Shown in pieces: positions 1 to 4,987 of a stretch of 12,677 nucleotides of DNA (its first letter is position 1; each line of letters begins with the position of its first letter). The position numbers and the translations under genes were made by a program. The stretch covers positions 1-12,677 of the forward strand of contig JAGVNS010000145.1 in the NCBI GenBank assembly GCA_020053155.1, given 5' to 3'. The stretch comes from Nitrososphaerota archaeon. GTDB taxonomy: Archaea > Iainarchaeota > Iainarchaeia > Iainarchaeales > VGJJ01. The notes below the pieces were generated by a model. It was not told where the DNA came from. It made no database searches and was given only the letters and a program-made list of their open reading frames with translations.

Positions 1-118
1 AAACAAAAAACGGGGCTTTCCCACTAAAATTTTACCTAAAAAGTGGAGTCATAAGGCCTGTCACACAACATGTATCCCATATTTCTATGGATGGTTTGAG
101 CATTATTAAGCGCTTCCC

Positions 119-310
119 TCACTTCTTCAAATTCTTTGCCTTAGACAGCAATCCCATCTCGTGCTGCAAATCTTCCACCGAATACTGGGACTTGTAGCCG
201 TGGCGAACCAAGTATTGTTCCATTTCCCAGATGGATAGATTCGCATCCATGGCCGCCTTGCGCATGGTTATTTTTCCTTTGCGATACAATCTAACTGAAT
301 TCTTTTGCAT
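119..310 (-). CDS. UPF0175-like small protein (probable antitoxin, short form)
   Basis: Encodes 63 aa from the ATG at 310. A TTG two codons upstream is also possible, and a TAG at 344-346 blocks any longer form. The pattern LYRKGKIT, then RKAA, then LSIWEMEQYLVRHGY, then a short acidic segment (YSVEDLQHEM) resembles the core of UPF0175 proteins (LYxxGKISxxKAAxxAGxSxWEFxxxLxxRG). These are small HTH-like proteins usually found as partners of PIN-type toxins. Known members normally have about 20-30 more N-terminal residues, which are missing here, so this may be a trimmed functional gene or a remnant. A TATA-like TTTATTA (340-334, minus strand) lies about 26 bp upstream of the ATG, which fits leaderless transcription and argues for a live gene. 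No PIN partner is visible in the 118 bases downstream. The gene diverges from the AbiEii-like gene and shares its intergenic operator region. Confidence 0.6.
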   Translation of the reverse strand: MQKNSVRLYRKGKITMRKAAMDANLSIWEMEQYLVRHGYKSQYSVEDLQHEMGLLSKAKNLKK

Positions 311-360
311 AGACAAAACGGCCCAGTTTAAGGTAATAAACCCCTAGTATTAATGAATCA

Positions 361-390
361 ACCAAAGTTAGTCTTTTATATAACTTTGGT
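361..390. promoter_or_regulatory. Perfect inverted repeat (candidate operator) bracketing the toxin TATA box
   Basis: ACCAAAGTTA at 361-370 is the exact reverse complement of TAACTTTGGT at 381-390, with a 10-bp spacer between. The half-sites are centred 20 bp apart, about two helical turns, so a dimer could bind one DNA face. The right arm overlaps the TATA element at 374-383. Antitoxins of the AbiEi family are known to repress their own operon through inverted repeats at the promoter, so this is the likely binding site of the product of 1049-1651. The site also lies upstream of the divergent small gene at 119-310 and might regulate both. Confidence 0.65.
374..383 (+). promoter_or_regulatory. 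TATA box of the AbiE-like operon
   Basis: TTTTATATAA is centred about 26 bp before the ATG at 405, the normal archaeal distance from TATA box to transcription start. The mRNA is therefore probably leaderless. No Shine-Dalgarno sequence is seen before the ATG. Confidence 0.65.
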
Positions 391-404
391 AGTTTTACTA
401 TAAT

Positions 405-1052
405 ATGGATATTCCCTTGAATTTGCGCCTCAAGCGCCAGTATCATCGAGACATGGCCATCTTGCAAGACACGCTGGTCCAAATAGTTTATGACCTCGAA
501 CCCAACGCCATCATGCATGGTGGAACGGCCATCTGGAGATGCTTTAACGGAAATCGCTTTTCGGAGGATGTGGATTTCTACCTCGCCCCCAAACCCAATT
601 TTCAAGACGAATTAATTCAAGGACTTGAAAAGGAAGGGGCCGTATTGAATAAGTTTAGAAAAACGGCGAATGCCATCTATGCCTCCATTCAAAGGGAACG
701 GACGATGGTTTCTTTTGAAACCGCGCTTCGTCCATTCAAGAACCCCGTGGCCTCCAATTACGAAAAAAGCGATGGAACCTATTTGACCATACTCACCCCT
801 TCCCCTGAGGAACTGCTTCGTGAAAAACTCGCCGCCTTCCAAAATCGAAAACTCATCCGGGATATTTACGATGTCTATCATTTGAGTACCATCGCCAAAC
901 TCTCAACACAGGAAAGAGGCATGCTAATCAAACAGCTACCCACTCTCCCCAAACCAACAGACGAGGCAAATCTTAAAAGTCTCATCCTGGGGGGGGTCAT
1001 TCCCACATTTGACCAAATGGTTTCTGCCCTCCAACGACGGTTTAACACATGA
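405..1052 (+). CDS. AbiEii-like nucleotidyltransferase toxin (DUF1814 family)
   Basis: Encodes 215 aa. The N-terminal half carries the nucleotidyltransferase signature: HGGTA at residues 38-42, then RFSEDVDF at 51-58, where D55 and D57 would bind metal. The C-terminal half has the family's second conserved block, PEELLREKLAAF (134-145) followed by RDIYDVYHL (152-160), with K141, R152, D153 and D156. In the AbiE (type IV) toxin-antitoxin family such proteins are toxic nucleotidyltransferases that block growth, for example as phage defence. The gene overlaps the antitoxin-like gene by four bases (ATGA), so the two are translationally coupled. The toxin comes first here, the reverse of the classical abiEi-abiEii order. 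The ATG lies about 26 bp from the TATA box and is probably a leaderless start. Family assignment is firm. The exact substrate (tRNA or other) cannot be told from sequence. Confidence 0.9.
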   Translation: MDIPLNLRLKRQYHRDMAILQDTLVQIVYDLEPNAIMHGGTAIWRCFNGNRFSEDVDFYLAPKPNFQDELIQGLEKEGAVLNKFRKTANAIYASIQRERTMVSFETALRPFKNPVASNYEKSDGTYLTILTPSPEELLREKLAAFQNRKLIRDIYDVYHLSTIAKLSTQERGMLIKQLPTLPKPTDEANLKSLILGGVIPTFDQMVSALQRRFNT

Positions 1053-1651
1053 CCACCACTCAAAAAGTCATCGAACACTTCAAGAATTGGCCCCTCTTCA
1101 CGACACGCGATGTGCGACTCTGGCTCAAACCCCAAAAAGGGTCCCCCCACTATGTCAAACTATTGCTGCATACGCTCATCAAAAATAAAAAAATCCAATC
1201 CATTGAAAAAGGACATTACACGATGCAGGATGATGCCATCGTAGCAGGATTTGCATTCCAGCCATTCTATTATGGGCTGCACTACGCACTAACCCATTAT
1301 CATCTTTGGACGCAGGCCACGAATCCCACTATTATCACCACCAAAAATGTTCGTCTGGGCGTGCGAGAAATGATGGAAACCAATTTTGTTTTGAGACATA
1401 TCTCACGGAAACTCTTTTTTGGATTTGAAACCATCCACCACTACAACTACTGGATTCCCGTGTCAACCATTGAAAAAACACTGATTGATTTCGTGTATTT
1501 CAGGCAAAAAATACCCGAAGAGGCACGCCAAAACCTACTGCAAAAAGTGGACACGAAAAAACTTAACGTCTTGCTAAAAAAGTCCCCAAAGTGGGTGCGA
1601 GAAAGAATAATGAAAATAATGGAATCCACGCCAAAGCCCGTTGAATCATAG
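1049..1651 (+). CDS. AbiEi-like antitoxin / transcriptional repressor
   Basis: Encodes 200 aa, starting in the ATGA overlap with the toxin. The first ~60 residues look like the winged-helix domain of AbiEi antitoxins: a helical stretch with FTTRDVRLWL, a second helix (YVKLLLHTLIKNKKI), then the wing with EKGHYTM at residues 53-59. The remainder matches the AbiEi C-terminal layout, with FYYGLHYALTHYHLW near residues 73-87 and TIEKTLIDFVYF near 140-151. Family members both neutralise the nucleotidyltransferase and repress the operon, and the inverted repeat at 361-390 is the obvious target. Ends about 30 bp before the promoter-to-start region of the next gene. Assignment rests on layout and on the partner gene, since sequence identity across this family is low. 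Confidence 0.82.
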   Translation: MTTTQKVIEHFKNWPLFTTRDVRLWLKPQKGSPHYVKLLLHTLIKNKKIQSIEKGHYTMQDDAIVAGFAFQPFYYGLHYALTHYHLWTQATNPTIITTKNVRLGVREMMETNFVLRHISRKLFFGFETIHHYNYWIPVSTIEKTLIDFVYFRQKIPEEARQNLLQKVDTKKLNVLLKKSPKWVRERIMKIMESTPKPVES

Positions 1652-1656
1652 CAAAG

Positions 1657-1664
1657 AATAAATA
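1657..1664 (+). promoter_or_regulatory. TATA box of family gene A, part of a conserved promoter-leader module
   Basis: AATAAATA is centred about 23 bp upstream of the ATG at 1684. The whole stretch from here to the ATG, including a run of seven C (1667-1673) and TAGGCGTAGC, recurs almost unchanged before gene B at 4139-4169. The close spacing suggests leaderless transcription. Confidence 0.6.
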
Positions 1665-1683
1665 CTCCCCCCCTAGGCGTAGC

Positions 1684-2238
1684 ATGGCGACTATCCGAGG
1701 AAAAATAGGCAAGGCCATTCAACGAGCTCGACGCGAGGAAGGGAGGCCGTTCAGGGGAGTTATTTCCCCGGTCACAACTAACCTGCTAGGTCAGAAAGAA
1801 GATTGGTACCGAAAAGTGGACACCCGTCTAAAAAGTTGGGAGCTGCTACTCCAAAAGAATAAAGCCCGCTGGGCGAGTGGGGATATTTCCATTCCGGAAG
1901 CAAGTAGGCGGAGAATTCTTGCAGCTATGCGTCGCTCAAATAAGACACAACCAATTAAACCAAATTCTGAAGAGCTCTCAATAGGACGATGGACAAGGGC
2001 AATGGCATCAATGCCCCATACCATGGTCCTCAAAATGTTACGAATCGACGATCCATTTGGGAAGGATTACAAGAAACTCCAAGGCGTTTTGCGCGAAGCG
2101 GGATTCCATGAAGTTAGGGGAAATAAACCATTGCTTTTTGAACAAGTCGCTTACAACACTGCACTCCTCCAACGAGTGGCAGAAGTTATCGACCAGTTAA
2201 AGGCCTATAGTCAGCGCGAAAAAAAATGGTGGGAATAG
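1684..2238 (+). CDS. Unrecognised protein, family member A
   Basis: Encodes 184 aa. I do not recognise the family. The N-terminus is basic (RGKIGKAIQRARR). Two blocks are shared with the gene at 4281-4766. The first is residues 41-68, pattern W-(Y/H)-x-(K/R)-V-x-x-R-L-x-S-x-E-x-L, then K-N-x-A-R-W-x-x-G-D-I. The second starts at residue 128, pattern D-Y-(K/R)-K-L, then a (V/M)-L-(R/K)-E helix, F-H, and a long amphipathic C-terminal helix. The first 26 residues also match the short reading frame at 4167-4244. The middle (about 75-120) is hydrophilic to mildly amphipathic and differs from the hydrophobic middle of B. No signal peptide or clear membrane segment is seen. It has its own promoter and is not clearly part of the AbiE operon. 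The duplication and promoter conservation suggest an expressed lineage-specific family. Confidence 0.7.
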   Translation: MATIRGKIGKAIQRARREEGRPFRGVISPVTTNLLGQKEDWYRKVDTRLKSWELLLQKNKARWASGDISIPEASRRRILAAMRRSNKTQPIKPNSEELSIGRWTRAMASMPHTMVLKMLRIDDPFGKDYKKLQGVLREAGFHEVRGNKPLLFEQVAYNTALLQRVAEVIDQLKAYSQREKKWWE

Positions 2239-2254
2239 CCCCTCTCATTATTCA

Positions 2255-2277
2255 TTTTTTCTCAATGCTCGTTTTTT
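2255..2277 (+). terminator. T-tract terminator after gene A
   Basis: Two runs of six T (2255-2260 and 2272-2277) follow the stop codon by 17-39 bases. Archaeal RNA polymerase terminates at such T-runs without needing a hairpin. Confidence 0.45.
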
Positions 2278-2560
2278 CATGGGAGCGCATTCAGACCCGC
2301 TCGTTCAGACGAGGATGGAAAACCCCGAGACGGAAAAAGACAGTCATCCTACTTGTTTCAGATCTCCCTCGTATATCCTCTATCCTGTTTGATTCCTGAA
2401 CGCATACCTATCTCCCACCAAATGAAAAATGTAGTCATTTTCACCCGCGTGAAAAGAGTCCTTTTCCTGATTCAATCGGACAATGAAACGGCACTTAACC
2501 ACTCGTGATCGAAAACCGCGTTACTACTAGATAGACATGGAAAAACTCCAAATCCTATTG

Positions 2561-2623
2561 AAAAAAAGCCCCAGGGGTAAGAAAAAAGGTATTGAGATTC
2601 ACTGAATCAACGCCCCAAAAAAA
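2561..2623 (-). terminator. T-rich terminator region of the ATPase gene
   Basis: Read on the minus strand, runs of seven T (2623-2617 and 2567-2561) and six T (2587-2582) follow the ATPase stop codon within 20-80 bases. The last is preceded by CCCCTGGGGC. This is consistent with T-tract termination. Confidence 0.4.
2596..2608. repeat. Short palindrome downstream of the ATPase gene
   Basis: GATTCA-C-TGAATC is a perfect 13-bp palindrome, 34 bases beyond the ATPase stop. It contains the same ATTCAC and ACTGAAT half-sites as the operator-like palindrome at the other end of that gene (4024-4054). Confidence 0.35.
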
Positions 2624-2641
2624 GCGAGTAAGCGACCCCAT

Positions 2642-4018
2642 TCAAAAGTCGTCCAAATCGAAAACCAGATAGCCCTTGCGGCGGAGTTTGGATTTATTTT
2701 CAATCTTTTTGGCTACCAGGCCTATTTTTAGTTTATTCTTTGGAAGCCGTTTCACGTAACCCGTTTTGGTTTCAAGGTCGATTAACAAGCGGAGGGCGGT
2801 GGTAAAGGATAGGGTACTCCATTTGATTTCAAATGCAAACGCCCCTTTCTCATTTTCCCCCAACAAATCAATCTCGTAAGTACTTTCCTCTCTTTTAGCC
2901 CCCCTGATTTTCCCCCATTGACGATAGGCTTCCTTCATCTCCAATTTTTGAACCAGGAAGGATCGTGCAACGTGCTCAAATGCCCGACCATAGATCGTAT
3001 TCAGGTTTTTCTTCACCTTTTGCATGAATTCTGGCTTACGCACGGCATAATCGGAATAATTCCGGTATATCTCTGAAAACCAGAACCACATCAGTGGGTG
3101 TTTAATCCGATAGATGCCTCGTTTCCCCTCATACGGGAGTTCAAATTCAATCAATTCAAAATAATCCCGCAATTCCTTTATTTGCCGTGTCAGCGAGGAT
3201 GGTGTCGTACCCAAATAACCCGCAATCGCTGAAATGGTGTTGTTTCCATTCGCGATGGCTTCCAAAATAGAGTAATAAATTCCACTCCTCCCCCCAAACT
3301 CTTGAGACAATATCCCATTCACCTCATCCTCGAGGGGGGCACCCTTGGCCCACAAAAGAGAATCCAGTATTTCTTCCGCCGTCTTCCCTTTCAACCCAAA
3401 ATCATCCATAGTCACAAAATATTTTGGAAAGCCCCCAAAAATAAGATAGGTCTTAATCAATTCTCCTTTATCCATGCCCAATTCCGCACCGAGCTCAAAG
3501 CAGGATTCCAGACTCAGGGGTTCGAGTTTCATTCCTTTCTTAATGCGCCCATACAAGGGCTCCTTGGCACTCATGAACAGATTTTTCATCAACCCGATTA
3601 AGGAACCTGAAACAATAATCAAGCCCGGCTTATCCTCATGCAAATCAATGTTTTTTTGCATGATACCAAAAACAGCCGGCTCCACAAAACTAAAATTCTG
3701 AAACTCGTCAAAAACAATCGGGGGAATTTTCCGTTCCATCACTACTTCAAAAAAATCGTCCCACGAAGCCACCACTTCCCGCGCCCCCAAAATACCCGCT
3801 TCCCTCAAAATTCCCCCAAATTCATTCAACAAATCCACGGAGGTCTTGTTACGATTGACAAAAAAATAGACACCCTTGGATGAAATGAATTCCAGCAGCA
3901 ACCGCGTCTTCCCCACGCGGCGAAGACCAAACAACGCGACCACAAACCGTTTGGCACGCGAAAGAGACTCGAGCGCACGCAGTTCCTGAAGCTCCGAAGC
4001 CCGATCAACAAAACGCAC
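2642..4018 (-). CDS. Archaeal AAA-type ATPase with DUF234-like C-terminal nuclease fold
   Basis: Encodes 458 aa from a GTG at 4018. I chose that start because GGTGA (4030-4026) sits 7 nt upstream, the TATA box (4061-4054) is placed for transcription from about 4032, and family proteins begin like FVDRxxEL. A longer reading frame reaches a TTG at 4087 but would start upstream of the TATA box. Domains: Walker A GLRRVGKT at residues 31-38; Walker B IVFDEF with D104-E105; a sensor-like GSLIGLM; then a winged helix (TISAIAGYLGTTPSSLTRQIKEL). The C-terminal PD-(D/E)XK-like core is YEID with D384, followed by FEIKW with E397 and K399. Length and order match the DUF234/archaeal ATPase family, common in mobile or variable regions of archaeal genomes and of uncertain role. 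It lies leftward between the A and B paralogues, which suggests insertion between them. Confidence 0.88.
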   Translation of the reverse strand: MRFVDRASELQELRALESLSRAKRFVVALFGLRRVGKTRLLLEFISSKGVYFFVNRNKTSVDLLNEFGGILREAGILGAREVVASWDDFFEVVMERKIPPIVFDEFQNFSFVEPAVFGIMQKNIDLHEDKPGLIIVSGSLIGLMKNLFMSAKEPLYGRIKKGMKLEPLSLESCFELGAELGMDKGELIKTYLIFGGFPKYFVTMDDFGLKGKTAEEILDSLLWAKGAPLEDEVNGILSQEFGGRSGIYYSILEAIANGNNTISAIAGYLGTTPSSLTRQIKELRDYFELIEFELPYEGKRGIYRIKHPLMWFWFSEIYRNYSDYAVRKPEFMQKVKKNLNTIYGRAFEHVARSFLVQKLEMKEAYRQWGKIRGAKREESTYEIDLLGENEKGAFAFEIKWSTLSFTTALRLLIDLETKTGYVKRLPKNKLKIGLVAKKIENKSKLRRKGYLVFDLDDF

Positions 4019-4023
4019 AACCC

Positions 4024-4054
4024 ATTCACCAACTGAATTATTCAGTAAGTGAAT
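4024..4054. promoter_or_regulatory. 31-bp near-perfect palindrome (operator) at the ATPase promoter
   Basis: Centred on 4039. The inner arms ACTGAAT (4032-4038) and ATTCAGT (4040-4046) and the outer arms ATTCAC (4024-4029) and GTGAAT (4049-4054) all pair; only two of 15 positions per arm fail. It covers the expected transcription start and the ribosome site, and touches the TATA box of the leftward ATPase gene. A repressor bound here would block initiation. The regulator is not known; the ATPase has its own winged helix and could be autoregulatory. Confidence 0.6.
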
Positions 4055-4061
4055 ATATAAA
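4054..4061 (-). promoter_or_regulatory. TATA box of the ATPase gene
   Basis: TTTATATA on the minus strand lies about 40 bp before the GTG at 4018. It would place the transcription start near 4032 and leave a short leader with GGTGA. Confidence 0.55.
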
Positions 4062-4138
4062 CGTATGCCGCGATACGTGCCCAGCAAGACAAAAACTCGC
4101 TTCTACCCCGCCCGGTCATCCAAGAGCTCGGCGCAACA

Positions 4139-4146
4139 AATAAATA
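4139..4146 (+). promoter_or_regulatory. TATA box of family gene B
   Basis: AATAAATA, followed by CT, eight C (4149-4156) and TGGGTGTAGC up to the ATG at 4167. It is nearly the same as the module before gene A, with one extra C and two substitutions. Confidence 0.6.
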
Positions 4147-4166
4147 CTCCCCCCCCTGGGTGTAGC

Positions 4167-4244
4167 ATGACGTTACGCGGAAAGATTGCGCGAGGAGTGC
4201 GAAGGCACTCGTTTGCCAAGCCCGCTCCATTCAAAGGAGTATGA
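4167..4244 (+). pseudogene. N-terminal piece of family gene B, ended by an in-frame TGA
   Basis: From the ATG at 4167, positioned after the TATA box exactly as in gene A, 25 codons can be read (MTLRGKIARGV, then PFKGV) that match residues 1-26 of gene A (MATIRGKIGKAI, then PFRGV). A TGA at 4242-4244 falls where gene A has Ile27. The frame is unbroken through the next 12 codons to the ATG at 4281, and similarity to A resumes there (ILG in B, LLG in A). This looks like a nonsense mutation in an otherwise collinear gene, or a sequencing error. TGA is clearly a normal stop elsewhere in the window. Confidence 0.6.
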
Positions 4245-4280
4245 CCCCCACTCGGAAGACGAATACTCGGAAGGAAAGCC

Positions 4281-4766
4281 ATGCTAGGATGGCACCAGAG
4301 AGTGGAAAGGCGATTGGGGAGCATGGAAATCCTGGTCGCCAAGAATCAAGCACGATGGATCAATGGGGATATTAAGCACCCGCTTCGGAGGGAAGATGGC
4401 GTGTTTATGAGGGGGCGGATAACAGCGGGAATGGTGCTCGGGTTAGTTGCCGGTTTAGGGGTTGATATTGCTCAGGGTTATGCCAGTTCTGTCAGAAGCT
4501 TTTCAGGTCTTACACTAGGGACGGCGGGCGCTTTGGGGATAGCAGGTGGAGTCGTGGCCGGACGAAAGATGTATGAGCAGGGTTGCAACGATTACCGTAA
4601 ACTCGCGCGTATGCTGAAAGAGGAATATTTCCACACGGCCAAGAAAGGGAAAACCCTGGAGCCCTATCAAATCGCACACAACCGCCAAGTGGTGGAGAAA
4701 ATTCAAAGGGCATTGACGGAACAGCGCAACCACAACCAGATAGCCATTGCCGGGCTGCAGGCCTGA
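4281..4766 (+). CDS. Unrecognised membrane-hairpin protein, family member B
   Basis: Encodes 161 aa from the ATG at 4281. It is homologous to gene A in two blocks: residues 4-31 (W-H-x-R-V, then KNQARWINGDI) and residues 104-145 (DYRKLARMLKEEYFH and the following helix). Between them, where A is hydrophilic, B has two glycine-rich hydrophobic stretches (about 47-64 and 76-94) that look like a membrane hairpin. GGAAGGA (4269-4275) lies 5 nt before the ATG and could let ribosomes restart after the TGA at 4242, so a shorter product is possible even if the full 199-aa form is lost. If the TGA is an error, the true gene starts at 4167. No known family is recognised. It lies in the same direction as MCM but is separated from it by a terminator-like hairpin and a new promoter. 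Confidence 0.6.
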   Translation: MLGWHQRVERRLGSMEILVAKNQARWINGDIKHPLRREDGVFMRGRITAGMVLGLVAGLGVDIAQGYASSVRSFSGLTLGTAGALGIAGGVVAGRKMYEQGCNDYRKLARMLKEEYFHTAKKGKTLEPYQIAHNRQVVEKIQRALTEQRNHNQIAIAGLQA

Positions 4767-4801
4767 CAAACCACCCCCCCCCCAAAAAAAGCTCTCTACC
4801 T

Positions 4802-4836
4802 AAAGGGGGTTCAGAACCCCATCTTTCCCCCTTTTT
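4802..4836 (+). terminator. Hairpin and T-run after gene B
   Basis: GGGGTTC-A-GAACCCC (4806-4820) is a perfect 15-bp palindrome. In addition AAAGGGGG (4802-4809) can pair with CCCCCTTT (4827-4834), which runs into TTTTT. The two stems exclude each other. Either way this looks like the end of the gene B transcript. A run of ten C (4774-4783) and seven A lies just upstream. Confidence 0.5.
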
Positions 4837-4932
4837 CGTGTTTGGTTCCCGAACTCGAACCCATTAAGTAGGGGGGAGGTGTTCAACCTAGCACTCCAAA
4901 ATACGCATTTTAACTCCCAACACGTACCATTG

Positions 4933-4953
4933 GCGGTTTGGTTTGCTAACCGC
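4933..4953. promoter_or_regulatory. Inverted repeat directly upstream of the MCM TATA box
   Basis: GCGGTT (4933-4938) and AACCGC (4948-4953) are reverse complements separated by 9 bp, and the second arm abuts the TATA box. This could be an operator for control of the helicase gene. The arms are short and the regulator is unknown. Confidence 0.35.
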
Positions 4954-4961
4954 TATAAATA
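4954..4961 (+). promoter_or_regulatory. TATA box of the MCM gene
   Basis: TATAAATA centred near 4958 predicts transcription from about 4983-4986, directly before the ATG at 4988. This rules out the in-frame TTG at 4943 and makes the ATG at 4967 unlikely. Confidence 0.7.
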
Positions 4962-4987
4962 GAAAAATGCAGGTTCGTGGGCCAACT

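Larger units (their letters stand above)
2239..2641. other. Intergenic region without a supported gene
   Basis: This 403-bp gap lies between two convergent genes. It holds T6 tracts at 2255-2260 and 2272-2277 (termination of gene A), a direct repeat TTCAGAC at 2290-2296 and 2304-2310, a small stem CTCG/CGAG at 2300-2313, A7 runs near the end of the leftward ATPase gene, and a palindrome at 2596-2608. I found no tRNA-like fold, no box C/D pair and no credible ORF. Confidence 0.5.

Noticed and set aside
23..101. 23-codon leftward frame after the UPF0175-like gene, considered as its PIN partner
   Set aside because: It ends in TAA within the window and shows no PIN motif.
2537..2605. 22-aa basic reading frame in the intergenic gap
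   Set aside because: Too short, no promoter or ribosome site of note, and Lys-rich only because the DNA is A-rich.
3302..3883. Rightward reading frames opposite the ATPase gene
   Set aside because: They lie antisense to a well-supported ATPase and have no recognisable features.
4019..4087. N-terminal extension of the ATPase from TTG 4087
   Set aside because: It would be read from upstream of the TATA box, and the peptide is unlike family N-termini; GTG 4018 has a ribosome site.
4242..4244. TGA read as an amino acid (recoding)
   Set aside because: TGA ends MCM, the toxin gene at 1052 and gene B normally, and no recoding element is evident.
4943..4987. In-frame N-terminal extension of MCM from a TTG
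   Set aside because: It overlaps and precedes the TATA box at 4954-4961, so it would not be in the mRNA.
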